NCBI GenBank assembly: GCA_027482185.1
Contig: JAIXWF010000007.1
Location: 1 to 64,000, forward strand
DNA: 64,000 nt
From: Opitutaceae bacterium
Lineage (GTDB): Bacteria; Verrucomicrobiota; Verrucomicrobiia; Opitutales; Opitutaceae
Direction: 5' to 3'
The first letter of the stretch is position 1. Each line of letters begins with the position of its first letter. Below are positions 29,294-38,721 of the stretch, in pieces. The translations under genes and the position numbers were made by a program. Under the pieces are notes generated by a model. The model was given only the letters and a program-made list of their open reading frames with translations, searched no databases and had not been told where the DNA came from.

Positions 29294-31174
29294 TCAGCCG
29301 CGGGCGAGGGCGCTCGACCGGGCGGTGCCGACCGTGGCCTCGAGGGCGGTGCTTTCGATGTGTTTGGCGACGCCGGCGACGATTTCGCTCACCTTGAAGG
29401 TGAGGCCGTCGGTCTTGGTGACGCTGACGATGTGCGGCATCGCGCAGCGCGCGCGGAGCATCATCGTGAACTGGCCGAAGCCGTAGACGCCCTCGTCGTT
29501 GAGTTCGGCGACGACGACCTTGTGGTAGCGCGCGAACGTTTGCTCGAGGCCGTGGGGCAACGGATGCACGTGGCGCACGTGGAGGTGGCCGGCCTTGACG
29601 CCGGCGGCGCGGATGCGGACGAGGGCCTCGCGGGCGGGGCCCCAGTTGGAACCCCAGGTGACGAGGAGGACTTCGCCGGCGCTGTCGCCGGTGAGTTCGG
29701 GCGCGGGCAGGGTGGCGGCGAGGGCTTTGATCTTTTCGCGGCGCTTCGCGTTCATCTGCGCGTGCAGCTTGGGGCTGCCGGTCGGGTGGCCCATCTCGTC
29801 GTGCTCGAGGCCGGTGACGACCGGGTATTTGCCGGAGGCAACGCGGGAGCCGGCGGGGGCGTGGCGCGTGACGGCGTCGAGCGGGTACGGTTTGAAATCG
29901 GCGGGGCGCTCGGCGAGGTCGGGCTTCGGATCGACCATGAGTTTCGGCAGGTCGGGTTCGTCGAAGGCCTCGATGCGCGAGGACAGACCTTGGTCGGTGA
30001 GGATGAGGACGGGCGTCGAGTAGGCGCGGGCGATGCGCGCGGCCTCGATCGCGATGTAGAAGCAATCCTCGACGTTCTTCGGGGCGAGGACGACGCGGGG
30101 CGTGTCGCCGTGGCTGCCGTAGATCGCCTGCATGAGGTCGCTTTGCTCGACGTTGGTCGGCATGCCGGTGGAGGGACCGCCGCGCTGCACGTTGACGACG
30201 ATGATCGGCATTTCGGCCATGGTGGCCCAGCCGAGGGCTTCCATCTTGAGGGAGAGGCCCGGGCCGGCGCTGCCGGTGATGGCGAGTTGGCCGGTGTAGG
30301 AGAAACCGAGGGCGGTGGAGACGGCGGCGATCTCGTCCTCGCACTGCAGGAACATGCCGCCGTACTTCGGCAATTCGCTGCGGAGGATTTCCATGATCGA
30401 GGACCACGGCGTGATCGGGTAACCGGCGCCGTGGCGCACGCCGCCGGCGATCAGGCCGTAGGCCATGGCGGTGTTGCCGTCGAGGGTGACCTGCGGGCGC
30501 GGCGAGGGCGCGGGCGCCTGGCCGTGCTGGTCGACGGCCTCGAAGCGGTAGAAGAGATCGCGCAGATTGTTCTGGGGCCACGCGTAGCCGGCATCGAAGG
30601 CGAGCATGGCGTTGCGGACGATGTCCTCGTTCTTGCCGCCGAAGCGTTCCTTGATGAGCGCGGCGAGTTTCGGGACCTCGAGATCGAAGATGCGGGCGAG
30701 GAGGCCGAGGACGTAGATGTTTTTGCCCTTGTCCTTGGAGGTGCCGCCGACGGCCTCGACGGTGCCGGTGGTGATCGGCACGGCGACGTTGGTGAAGCGG
30801 TTGTCCTCGGCGTTGGGTTTGACGTGGTCCGAGTCGTAGATGAGCACGCCGCCCGGCCGCAGGGAGCCGATGTGGGCCTCGTAGCTGTGTTGGTAAAACG
30901 CGACCAGCATGTCGGCGCGGTCGCCGGCGGACAAAATGTCGCCGGTGCCCATGCGGACCTGGAAGATCGACGGACCGCCGGAGATGGTCGACGGGATCGT
31001 CATGTAGGTCATGACGTCCTGATCGCTGCGACCGGCCAGGCGGGCCAGGAAGCCGCCGATGGATTGGATGCCGTCCTGGGAGTTTCCGGCGAGCCGGATA
31101 ACGACATCGTTAATGGAGCGAGCGGACGCCGGAGCAGCGCCACCCGGGGTTTCGGGGGAGTTTGGGCTGACCAT
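29294..31174 (-). CDS. korA: 2-oxoacid:ferredoxin oxidoreductase, fused gamma-alpha subunit
   Basis: 626 residues from the ATG at 31174. The gamma-like domain comes first (about 20-200: VVIRLAGNSQDGIQSIGG, SGGPSIFQVRMG). The pyrimidine-binding domain follows (GNTAMAYGLIAGGVRHGAGYPITPWSSI, EDEIAAVSTALGFSYTG, TGSAGPGLSLKMEALG, QRGGPSTGMPT), then transketolase-C-like domain II (LLVTWGSNWGPAREAL, HVHPLPHGLEQTF). The fused layout is the two-subunit OGOR type. It partners with the beta chain downstream. Role: oxidative decarboxylation in a TCA or reductive branch with ferredoxin. Confidence 0.92.
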   Translation of the reverse strand: MVSPNSPETPGGAAPASARSINDVVIRLAGNSQDGIQSIGGFLARLAGRSDQDVMTYMTIPSTISGGPSIFQVRMGTGDILSAGDRADMLVAFYQHSYEAHIGSLRPGGVLIYDSDHVKPNAEDNRFTNVAVPITTGTVEAVGGTSKDKGKNIYVLGLLARIFDLEVPKLAALIKERFGGKNEDIVRNAMLAFDAGYAWPQNNLRDLFYRFEAVDQHGQAPAPSPRPQVTLDGNTAMAYGLIAGGVRHGAGYPITPWSSIMEILRSELPKYGGMFLQCEDEIAAVSTALGFSYTGQLAITGSAGPGLSLKMEALGWATMAEMPIIVVNVQRGGPSTGMPTNVEQSDLMQAIYGSHGDTPRVVLAPKNVEDCFYIAIEAARIARAYSTPVLILTDQGLSSRIEAFDEPDLPKLMVDPKPDLAERPADFKPYPLDAVTRHAPAGSRVASGKYPVVTGLEHDEMGHPTGSPKLHAQMNAKRREKIKALAATLPAPELTGDSAGEVLLVTWGSNWGPAREALVRIRAAGVKAGHLHVRHVHPLPHGLEQTFARYHKVVVAELNDEGVYGFGQFTMMLRARCAMPHIVSVTKTDGLTFKVSEIVAGVAKHIESTALEATVGTARSSALARG

Positions 31175-31528
31175 GATAGGGGTTGGAAAAACGCTGCGCG
31201 GCCGCAGAGCCGGAGTCAACGGGGGCGCGCGTCCATCGCCGGGGGATTAGCGTCCAGTCCGGCCGGGACTGGCAGGCAGAAGGCGCGGTAATGCGCGGGG
31301 CGCCGGCGCCGTGCGGCAACGTATCGGAAAAAAAGGACGCGCGCCCGCGGCGGATCCGCGCGGGAAAATGCCGTGGGCCATGGAGGACACGGAGGCGAAC
31401 GGGAGGAGCACCGAGGGCGATGGGAATTCGGGATCGCTCGCGGGTTTCGATCCCGAAGCGGGCGGCAAACCCGAGCCACGATCCGGCCATGCGGACTCGC
31501 TGATCCAGACCAACCGCGGAATCCGGAT
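31175..31528. other. 354-bp intergenic region with a weak short-period repeat
   Basis: There is no convincing gene. At about 31379-31424 the sequence has spaced GGAG/CGGAG units (tggaggacacggaggcgaac type) that look like one arm of the short-period elements seen elsewhere. The promoter of the korA gene is expected near 31180-31300. Confidence 0.5.
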
Positions 31529-32593
31529 TCAGCCGACGAAGTGCACGCAGACGCAGGCGGAGACGGCGGCCGTGTGCGGCGTCGCGGCGAGGCGGCCGGT
31601 GGCGGCGTCGACCGAGAAAACGGTGACGACCGGCGTGTCCTGGTGGCCGCAGACGAGCCAGCGGCCGTCGGGGGAGAGGGCGAAGTTGCGCGGGCTGACG
31701 CCGCCGGAGGGCACGATTTCCACGAGCGTGAGCCGGCCGGAATCCGGCGCGATCGCGAAGACCGCAAGGCTGTCGTGGGTGCGGTTGGAAGCGTAGAGGA
31801 AACGGCCGTTGGGATGGACGCGGACCTCGGCGTTCCACTTCAGGCCCGCGAAATCGGCGGGGAGGGTGGAGATCGTTTGTTTGGCCGTGAGCGCGCCGGT
31901 GGCGGCGTCGTAGTCGAAGACCGTGACGCTGCCGCCCATTTCGTTGATCACGTACGCGTGGCGGCCGTCGCGGCCGAACTTGAAATGGCGCGGGCCGGCC
32001 CCGGGCGGCGTCATCACGAAGGGCCGGGCTGCGGGGGTGAGCCGGGCGTGGGCGGCGTCGAGCGCGTAACTGAAGACTTTGTCGAGGCCGAGGTCGGCCA
32101 CGATGACGAAACGGTTGTCCGGCGAGACGGTGACGGAGTGGACGTACGGTTTGTTCTGCCGCTTCGGATCCGGGCCGGAGCCTTCGTGCCGGATGATTTG
32201 CGGTTCGCCGAGGCTGCCGTCGGGGCGGATGGCCAGCGCGGCGACGAAGCCGTCGCGGTAATTGGCGGCGACCAAGGTGCGGCCGGTGGCGTCGACGGCG
32301 AGATGGCTGGGCGGGTTGACGCCGGGCACGACGGGCACGTTGCCAGCGAGCGGTGTGAGGCGGCCGGTGCCCGGATCGACGGCGAAGCCGAGGGCTTGCG
32401 TCGGCGCACCGTGGATCGCGTAGAGAAAACGGCCGTCGGGCGTGACCGTAACCCAGGCGGGATCGACGGCCTCGGCGACGAGTTCGGGCGTGCCGAGGGC
32501 GCCGGTCGCGGCGTCGAGGCGGACGAGATAAATGCCCCGGCTCGGGCCGGTGCGGGTGTAGGTGCCGAGGTAGATCGGGAAGGTGGCGGCCAT
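31529..32593 (-). CDS. lactonase family protein (6-phosphogluconolactonase-like beta-propeller)
   Basis: 354 residues from the ATG at 32593. It begins IYLGTYTRTGPSRGIYLVRLD, the usual opening of the YbhE/Pgl seven-bladed propeller family. Each blade repeats an L-x-V-x-x-D/N-G-R-F-L/V pattern (TPDGRFLYAIHG, SPDNRFVIVADLG, HPNGRFLYASNRTHDS, SPDGRWLVCGHQ). GPRHFKFGRDG and RVHPNGR are conserved family loops. Predicted to hydrolyse 6-phosphogluconolactone or another sugar lactone. It is 32 bp downstream of tdk on the same strand. No signal peptide, so cytoplasmic. Confidence 0.9.
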   Translation of the reverse strand: MAATFPIYLGTYTRTGPSRGIYLVRLDAATGALGTPELVAEAVDPAWVTVTPDGRFLYAIHGAPTQALGFAVDPGTGRLTPLAGNVPVVPGVNPPSHLAVDATGRTLVAANYRDGFVAALAIRPDGSLGEPQIIRHEGSGPDPKRQNKPYVHSVTVSPDNRFVIVADLGLDKVFSYALDAAHARLTPAARPFVMTPPGAGPRHFKFGRDGRHAYVINEMGGSVTVFDYDAATGALTAKQTISTLPADFAGLKWNAEVRVHPNGRFLYASNRTHDSLAVFAIAPDSGRLTLVEIVPSGGVSPRNFALSPDGRWLVCGHQDTPVVTVFSVDAATGRLAATPHTAAVSACVCVHFVG

Positions 32594-32625
32594 GGGAATC
32601 GGGAAAGCGGATACGGCGCGGCCGC

Positions 32626-33270
32626 TCATCCCTGGGGCGGGAACGGGGAGGCGGAGTGGCCCGGGGCGGGAGCGGCCGGCTGGGGCACGGGCTCGCCGGC
32701 GAGGGCGGATTTGAAGTGCCGGCGGCACATCGCGACGTAGCGGTCGTTGCCGCCGATCTCGACCTGGGCGCCTTCGCGCACGCCGCGGCCGCGGGCGTCG
32801 ACGCGCAGGTTCATGGTGGCCTTGCGGCCGCAGTGGCAGATCGTCTTGAGCTCGGTGAGGTCGTCGGCGATGCCGAGCAAGGTGGCGCTGCCGGGGAAGA
32901 GTTTGCCCTGGAAATCAGTGCGCAGGCCGTAGCAGAGGACGGGAATGTCGAGGCCGTCGGCGACGTCGCTCAATTGCCACACCTGCTCGGGGGAAAGGAA
33001 CTGGACCTCGTCGACGAGCACGCAGGCGACGGCGGCGGCGGCGTGTTCCTGGCGGATGCGGTTGAGGAGATTGTCGCCGGCGCCGACGGAGATCGCGCCG
33101 GAGCGCAGGCCGATGCGCGATTCGATGCGGCCGGTGCCGTAGCGCGTGTCGATGGCGGGGGTGAAGAGGAGAGTGCGCAGGCCGCGTTCGCGGTAGTTGT
33201 AGCTCGATTGGAGCAGGACGGTGCTTTTGCCCGCGTTCATCGCGGCGTAGTAGAAATAGACCTTGGCCAT
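32626..33270 (-). CDS. tdk: thymidine kinase (type II)
   Basis: 214 residues. It begins [25 protein letters not shown] with the P-loop GxxxxGKS/T-like NAGKST. Next come [14 protein letters not shown] (Walker B and lid region) and [14 protein letters not shown]. The zinc-binding Cys sets are [12 protein letters not shown] and MCRRHF. A Pro/Ala-rich tail of about 20 residues follows. It phosphorylates thymidine in the salvage pathway. It is divergent from the alpha/beta hydrolase gene, with about 108 bp between. Confidence 0.95.
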   Translation of the reverse strand: MAKVYFYYAAMNAGKSTVLLQSSYNYRERGLRTLLFTPAIDTRYGTGRIESRIGLRSGAISVGAGDNLLNRIRQEHAAAAVACVLVDEVQFLSPEQVWQLSDVADGLDIPVLCYGLRTDFQGKLFPGSATLLGIADDLTELKTICHCGRKATMNLRVDARGRGVREGAQVEIGGNDRYVAMCRRHFKSALAGEPVPQPAAPAPGHSASPFPPQG

Positions 33271-33378
33271 GGGCGGCAGGCACGATGGGGCCCGGGGACG
33301 AAAATCCAAACCCGGAGTTGCGGCGCGCGCGGCGCCTTCGCACTTGCGCTTCGGACGACCCCGCGAAACGTCAAAGCC

Positions 33379-34209
33379 ATGAAGATGCTCCGTGGCCCGG
33401 TAATGGCGGCGTTGGCGATGGCGGCGACGTGGCTGCCGGCCCAGACCCCGAAGGCGGCGCCCGCGCCCGCCGTGCCGGCGGAAGCGCCGGCGCGCCGCTC
33501 CGAGTGGAACGGCTACGAGCGCATCGATTTCACCCTGGCCGGCCGGCCGTGCATCCTCGTGCTGCCGAAGACTCCGGCGCCCGGCAAACCGTGGATCTGG
33601 CGCACGGAGTTTTTCGGCCACGAACCGCAGGTCGACCTCGCGCTCCTGGAGCGCGGCTGGTTCGTCGCCTACATGGACGCGAAGAACATGTACGGTTCGC
33701 GGAAGGCGATGGCGCTGTTCGGCGAGTTCTACGCGCACCTCGTGACGCAGGCCGGGTTGTCGACCAAGGTCGTGCTCGAAGGCTTCAGCCGCGGCGGGTT
33801 GTATGCGTTCAGCTTTGCCGCCACGCACCCGACGCGCGTCGCGGCCCTTTATCTTGACGCGCCCGTGCTCGACATCCGCAGCTGGCCGGGGCGCAACCGC
33901 GCGTCGAAGGAATGGGCGGAGTGCCTCGAAGCCTACGGGTTGACCGAGCAGACGCTGCCGGCGTTCCGCGGTAACCCGCTCGATCGGATCGGCGCCGTGG
34001 CGGGCCGCAAAATCCCGATCATCGCGGTGTGCGGCGACGCGGACGAGGTGGTGCCGTTCGCGGAGAATACGGGAATTCTCGAAAAGAAATACCGCGAGGC
34101 CGGCGCGCCGATCGAAGTGATTCTCAAGCCCGGCGTCGGGCACCATCCGCACAGCCTCAAGGATCCGATGCCGGTGGTGAACTTCCTCCTGCAGAACGCG
34201 AAGTTCTGA
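33379..34209 (+). CDS. exported alpha/beta hydrolase
   Basis: 276 residues from the ATG at 33379. A signal-like start ([22 protein letters not shown]) is followed by a Pro/Ala linker. The hydrolase core has the nucleophile elbow GFSRGG (Ser), an acid region [10 protein letters not shown] and a His in GVGHHPHS. Lid-like segments mention W and R residues. The substrate is not predictable; many Verrucomicrobia encode such esterase/peptidase-like proteins near saccharide genes. Next is a repeat element after the stop. Confidence 0.87.
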   Translation: MKMLRGPVMAALAMAATWLPAQTPKAAPAPAVPAEAPARRSEWNGYERIDFTLAGRPCILVLPKTPAPGKPWIWRTEFFGHEPQVDLALLERGWFVAYMDAKNMYGSRKAMALFGEFYAHLVTQAGLSTKVVLEGFSRGGLYAFSFAATHPTRVAALYLDAPVLDIRSWPGRNRASKEWAECLEAYGLTEQTLPAFRGNPLDRIGAVAGRKIPIIAVCGDADEVVPFAENTGILEKKYREAGAPIEVILKPGVGHHPHSLKDPMPVVNFLLQNAKF

Positions 34210-34277
34210 GGCGGGATGAGTTGGGGCGCCGAACCGAAATCGTTCGCGGCGCCGCACCCTCGGGTGCCAAAACGGAA

Positions 34278-34432
34278 ATCGCCGCAAAGAAGCGCAGGAG
34301 ACGCAAACAGTGGTCGCCGCGCAGTGTGATTTGGCCGACCGGCTGGGAAAAGTTCGAGGGTGATCGTATCCGCAGCCGGGTGGCTTGGCCGGGCCGGGTT
34401 CTTGCGGATTCTGCGCTTCTTTGCGGCGACCG
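34278..34432. repeat. inverted short-period repeat element after the hydrolase gene
   Basis: The left arm 34278-34308 reads ATCGCCGCAAAGAAGCGCAG then GAGACGCAAAC. The right arm 34401-34432 is its reverse complement with about 20 consecutive matched bases (GCGCTTCTTTGCGGCGAC side) and degenerate ends. The spacer is about 92 nt. Units repeat at roughly 9-10 nt (CGCAAAG/CGCAGGAG). It lies 69 bp after the stop at 34209. The rest of the 351-bp gap to 34560 shows no gene. Confidence 0.78.
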
Positions 34433-34560
34433 GAAGGCCGGGATAACGATGGATCGTTCAGTTTCCTGACCGCACAAGTCCGCGCCAGCCCTCGCCGCTA
34501 CGGAACCCGCTGGGTATTCACATCCCTTGAGGATCGATCCCCCGCGAACGCCGGGCGGTT

Positions 34561-35058
34561 TCAGGCCTGCATGTCGTCGGAGTTTTCGATGCCGGGATCG
34601 ATCCAGCCGGCGGTGTTTCCCTGCATGACGCGGATGAAGTATTTCCAATTCGGCGCCTGATTGGTGCCGTCGGGATTCCGACGGCGGCCGCGATGCTGGC
34701 AGTGGTTGTCGATGCGGAGGCGATGGCCGCCGGCCTCGAAGCTGCGGAAATTGAGCGTGCCGTCGGGATCGCCCGTGCCGCGCACCTGGCGAAACACGAT
34801 CGCAACGGGCTGGAGATCTTGGCCCGGGCCGAGCTCGAATTCCAGTTTCACGGGCCGGCTGCCGAGGTTGTCGCGGCGGACGACGATGGTGCCGTCGGCG
34901 AGCACGGTCACCTGGCCCTCGGCGTTTTCGTGGCCGCCTTGGCCGGGCTTCGGCACGAGGCGGGGGCCGGCAATGGCGCAGAACGGGGCCGTCGGCGTGG
35001 CCGACGGATTGGGCACGAACGTGGTGACGTCGATGGCGAGGCGGGCGTGGTTGGGCAT
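34561..35058 (-). CDS. small unknown protein next to TIR-TPR gene
   Basis: 165 residues from the ATG at 35058, 14 bp after the TIR-TPR stop on the same strand, so it is almost certainly co-transcribed. It has no signal peptide or membrane helix. The sequence looks beta-rich with a central VKLEFELGPGQDL strand and a C-terminal block that reads NWKYFIRVMQ, GWIDPGIENSDD, with a Cys/His pair in DNHCQHRG. I do not recognise the family. Its tight pairing with a TIR sensor protein makes it a candidate accessory or ligand-binding partner; this is inference only. Confidence 0.8.
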   Translation of the reverse strand: MPNHARLAIDVTTFVPNPSATPTAPFCAIAGPRLVPKPGQGGHENAEGQVTVLADGTIVVRRDNLGSRPVKLEFELGPGQDLQPVAIVFRQVRGTGDPDGTLNFRSFEAGGHRLRIDNHCQHRGRRRNPDGTNQAPNWKYFIRVMQGNTAGWIDPGIENSDDMQA

Positions 35059-35072
35059 GGGAGTGGAGTTCT

Positions 35073-37235
35073 TTAGGAGGAAGCGGGGAGCGCGGCGGAC
35101 TCGCCGGGCCACGGTGCGGAGGGCGCGAAACCCTGGGCGCGAAGCCGGGCGACGAGTTCGCGGCTTTCGGCGCCGCGGCCGAGATCGTGGAGGAGATGGG
35201 CGGCGGGAAACAGGATCCGCCAGTGCCGCGAGCCCGCCAGCAGCGGTTCGACCAGCGCGAGCGCGCGTTGCCGGTGCCGCGCCGCGGCTGCGGGATCGCC
35301 GGCCAGCCGGGCCGCCGCGACCAGCGCCTGCACCGCATCGCCGAGGTAAAGATCCGAGGGCCGCGTGCCGCCGAGGGTCTTCTCGGCCCAAGCCACGGCC
35401 TCGTCGGCCGCGGCGCCGGCGGGCTGGCCGAACTCGGCCCTGACTTCGGCGAGATTGCGGCAGACCACCGCAAGGCGGTTGGCGATGCCCGGGTCCTTGG
35501 GCTGGTCGCCGGCGAGCCGCACAAACTCCGTCCGCAACAATTCGAACATCGCCGCGGCGCCCGCGCGGTCGCCGTCCTCGCGGAGGCGCTCGACGTCGCG
35601 CACGCGGGACCAGAGCCGCAGCCGCTGCCACGCGGCGTTCTTCGGATCGGAGGCGACGAGGCCGTCGAGGAGGGCGTTGCCCCGGAGCCGTTGCGCGGCG
35701 GCCTCGCTGCGCCGGCCGACGGCCCGCAGCGCGCTCGCATGGAGGTAGCATGCGTCGGCGAGCCTCTGTTTCCAGCGGGCGTTGGCGGGTTCGGCGCGCG
35801 CGATGGCGTCGGCCTGCGCGACTTGGCCGGCGAAACGGTGCACGGCCTCCGCGAGGTCGCCTTCCTGTTCGGCGAGGCTGCCCAGCCAGGAACTCGCATC
35901 CACCATCTGGTGACGCAGCCCCTGGTCGGCGGGCGCGGCCGCGGCGAGCCGTTCGAGAATGGCGATGGCGGCGAGAAAACCCGCGCGGGCCGGGGCGAGC
36001 CGGCCGGCGGAAACGTCGAGGACGGCGAGGTTGTGGTGGCCGTAGGCGAGCTCCTGCTGCCAACGGGGTTCCTGCGGCGCGAGCGCGACGAGGGCGCGGC
36101 CGGTCTCGCGGTAGCGGCCGAACCACTCGGCAGCGGCGGCGGGCTGGCCGTTGCGGCGGTGCACAAAGCCGATCCAATACTCGGCCTGGCCGCGGTCGAA
36201 GATCAGCTCGGTATTGCCGGGTTGGCGGGCGGCCAAAGCCTTGAGGCGGGCGAATGCGGCCTCGAAGGCCGCGGTGGCATCGGGGTAGCGCATCTGTTCG
36301 AGCCGCATCCGTCCGATTTGCGTGAGGGCCTTCGCCTGTTGCGCGAGCGAGGTGTCGGTCAGGTCGCGCGGATCGAGGCCTTGGAAGTACGCCATGATCC
36401 GCGCGCCGGCCTGCTCGAGCGCGGCGAGTTTCTCCGCCTTCTCGATTCCGGTGTGCAGGTCGTCGAGCATGTAGGCGATGAGTTCCTCGCCGCTCTTTTG
36501 CCGCCGTGCGGCTTCGGCGCGGGCGGCGGATTCCGCCTGCCGCGCCTGCCAGGCCACCGCAAGCAGGCCGAGGCCGGCCGCCGCGACGGCACCGAGGACG
36601 AGCCGGCGGTTCCGCGTCCGGATTCGGGCGCGTTGCCGCAGGTCGTCGTAGCCCACGCCGAGCAGGCCGGCGGCGAGGCGCAGCAGGGCGTTGGCGCGGC
36701 CGTCGGCGTGCGGCCGCGCGTCGGCGGCGACGAGTTCCGCCGGCACGGAGGTGAGCGATCCGTCGGCAGCGAGTTCGTGGCGCAGCGCGGACGGGAAACA
36801 GTCGTCGGGTGCGCCGGCGATCTTCGGCTCGCCGGCGACGATGAAGGCGAAGACGCGGGTGCTGCCGGCGTGGCGTTTGAACGTGAGGATTTCTTCCTGC
36901 ACCCAGCGCGAGCGGGCCGCGGCCGGGGAACAGATGACAACGAGCGCGGCAGAATCGCGCAGCGCGGCGCGCAGCACTTCGCCGAGATCGCCGCTGCTGG
37001 GGAGTTCGTCTCGGTCGCGAAAGACGGGTGCGATGTGCGCGCCGAGCGGACCGATCGGCGACGGGGCGCCGCGCAGGCGGGCGGGCACGGGAAAACGTTC
37101 CAGTTCGCGCAGCAGCCAAGCGGCCCACGCGGTGTCGGCGTGGCTGTAGCTGAGGAAAACGCGGTAGCGCCCGGAACCTTGGGAGGAAGGTGCCGCGCCC
37201 GTGGAAGCGGCAGGCGAGGGATCGTGGGGGGACAT
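35073..37235 (-). CDS. TIR domain - transmembrane helix - TPR protein
   Basis: 720 residues. A TIR-like domain occupies about 23-125: YRVFLSYSHAD (box 1), PVFRDRDELPSSG (BB loop region), and SRWVQEEI with W111 and E114/E115, which is a WxxxE arrangement where NAD-cleaving TIR proteins carry the catalytic Glu. A linker (about 160-210; LLGVGYDDLRQRARIR) precedes one transmembrane helix (about 211-229), then a long TPR-like helical region (about 255-700) without canonical length variation. Probable topology: cytosolic TIR, extracytoplasmic TPR sensor. Such proteins occur in bacterial signalling and defence. The role and NADase activity are unproven. Confidence 0.87.
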   Translation of the reverse strand: MSPHDPSPAASTGAAPSSQGSGRYRVFLSYSHADTAWAAWLLRELERFPVPARLRGAPSPIGPLGAHIAPVFRDRDELPSSGDLGEVLRAALRDSAALVVICSPAAARSRWVQEEILTFKRHAGSTRVFAFIVAGEPKIAGAPDDCFPSALRHELAADGSLTSVPAELVAADARPHADGRANALLRLAAGLLGVGYDDLRQRARIRTRNRRLVLGAVAAAGLGLLAVAWQARQAESAARAEAARRQKSGEELIAYMLDDLHTGIEKAEKLAALEQAGARIMAYFQGLDPRDLTDTSLAQQAKALTQIGRMRLEQMRYPDATAAFEAAFARLKALAARQPGNTELIFDRGQAEYWIGFVHRRNGQPAAAAEWFGRYRETGRALVALAPQEPRWQQELAYGHHNLAVLDVSAGRLAPARAGFLAAIAILERLAAAAPADQGLRHQMVDASSWLGSLAEQEGDLAEAVHRFAGQVAQADAIARAEPANARWKQRLADACYLHASALRAVGRRSEAAAQRLRGNALLDGLVASDPKNAAWQRLRLWSRVRDVERLREDGDRAGAAAMFELLRTEFVRLAGDQPKDPGIANRLAVVCRNLAEVRAEFGQPAGAAADEAVAWAEKTLGGTRPSDLYLGDAVQALVAAARLAGDPAAAARHRQRALALVEPLLAGSRHWRILFPAAHLLHDLGRGAESRELVARLRAQGFAPSAPWPGESAALPASS

Positions 37236-37341
37236 GCGGCGCCGGCCTTGGGGTAAGGGCGCGGCCTACGACCCCTCCAGCAAGCGAGGTGCCGACGGGT
37301 GCGGCGAGCCGCGATTTCGCGGCTATCGCAATCCTGCGGCG

Positions 37342-38658
37342 TCAGACGGCTTCGTCCTCGTGCGTGCGCACGGGCAGCCAGAACGAGCAAATCATCGCGA
37401 GCAGGCCGAGCACCCCGGCCCAGAGCAGGGCACCGCGGAAATCGCCGACGGGCGCGAACAGACCGAAGACGAGCGAGGCGACGGCGGCGGCGATGCGGCC
37501 GATGTTGTAGCAGAAGCCGGCGCCGCTGGTGCGCAGCAGCGTCGGGAACAGCGGCGGCAGGTACATCGTGAAGAGCCCGAAGACGCCCGAGAAGAGCCCG
37601 ACGAGCGGGCACCAGAACCAGGCGAGGGCGCCGAAGCCGCGCGGCACGGCGAAGGCGCCCACGATCGCGAGGCCGAGACCCGCAAACATAAGCAGGATCG
37701 CGCGCCGGTTGCCGAGGCGCAGCACGAGCCAGCCGCCGAGAAAGTTGCCGGCGATCGCCAGCACGTTGACGAGGAAGAACGACGCGGTGACGAGCTGCGT
37801 GATTTCCGCGGCGGGCACGCCGTCGGCCGCGAGCAGTTTCCGGAAATGCTGCGGATGCCAGAACAGGAAGAGCCACCACGCGGACAGGCCGAGCGCGCAG
37901 ACCACGGTGGTCCGTATCGTCACGGGCAGGACGCGGCCGCGGAACAATTCGCGCGCCCCGGGATTGCGGTGGCCGGTGGCGGCCTCGGCTTTCTGCCAGG
38001 CCTCGGGCTCGGGCACGTTGCGCCGGATCCAGAACACGAGGAGCGCGGGCAGCACGCCGACGAGAAACACCCAGCGCTCCGTGCCCGGCGGCAGCACTAG
38101 TGAGAGCAGCCCGACAACCAGCGCGCCGAGGAGGATGCCGATGTTCACGCCGGTCTGCAGGATCGCGGCGAGCCACGGGCGCCAGGCGCGCGGCCAGGTT
38201 TCCGTGAGCAACGACGCGCCGACGGCCCATTCGCCGCCGATGCCGAGCGCGGCGATGAAGCGGAAGATCATCAGCTGCCACCAGGTCTGCGCGAACGCGC
38301 AGAGTCCCGTGCAGCAGGCGTAGGTGAGCACGGTGAGCGCGAGGGCGCGGCTGCGGCCGATGAGATCGCCGAGCCGGCCGAAGAACGCGCCGCCGACGGC
38401 CCAGCCGACCAGGAACGCGGCCTGGATGTAGGCGCTCTTCTCCTTCACCGCGGGATCCGCGGCGCTCGGGGCGGCGAGCAATTGCACGACGAGCGGCGTG
38501 GCGACCAGCGTGTAGAGGTGCAGTTCGAGGCCGTCGAAGAGCCAGCCGAGCCAGGCGGCGATGCCGGAGCGCCATTGCTGCGGCGACAATTCGCGGAGCG
38601 TCCGCGCTTCGCGCGGCGCGGCGGCGGGCGCCGGAGTGTCCTGGGGCGGGGACGACAT
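37342..38658 (-). CDS. MFS transporter (metabolite:H+ symporter type)
   Basis: 438 residues with about twelve membrane helices. The sugar/metabolite-porter signature is in the first half: GRLGDLIGRSRAL (G-x3-D-R/x-x-G-R-like loop 2-3) and RFIAALGIGGEWAVGASLLTE (helix 4-5 motif). The second half has GNRRAILLM and LFPTLLRTSGAGFCYNIGR. This combination is typical of the metabolite:H+ symporter group (organic acids, aromatic acids). The substrate is unassigned. It is upstream of the TIR gene on the same strand with 106 bp between; co-transcription is uncertain. Confidence 0.92.
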   Translation of the reverse strand: MSSPPQDTPAPAAAPREARTLRELSPQQWRSGIAAWLGWLFDGLELHLYTLVATPLVVQLLAAPSAADPAVKEKSAYIQAAFLVGWAVGGAFFGRLGDLIGRSRALALTVLTYACCTGLCAFAQTWWQLMIFRFIAALGIGGEWAVGASLLTETWPRAWRPWLAAILQTGVNIGILLGALVVGLLSLVLPPGTERWVFLVGVLPALLVFWIRRNVPEPEAWQKAEAATGHRNPGARELFRGRVLPVTIRTTVVCALGLSAWWLFLFWHPQHFRKLLAADGVPAAEITQLVTASFFLVNVLAIAGNFLGGWLVLRLGNRRAILLMFAGLGLAIVGAFAVPRGFGALAWFWCPLVGLFSGVFGLFTMYLPPLFPTLLRTSGAGFCYNIGRIAAAVASLVFGLFAPVGDFRGALLWAGVLGLLAMICSFWLPVRTHEDEAV

Positions 38659-38721
38659 GGGGGGCCGCGGAGTGCGCCAGCCCCGGCCGGCGGACTCAAG
38701 CGAAATGCCGGCGCGGCCGTG

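Noticed and set aside
35073-38658. A full known defence island around the TIR gene
   Set aside because: Neighbours are an MFS transporter and housekeeping genes (tag, rnhB), with no nuclease, integrase or other defence hallmark; a defence role remains only possible.
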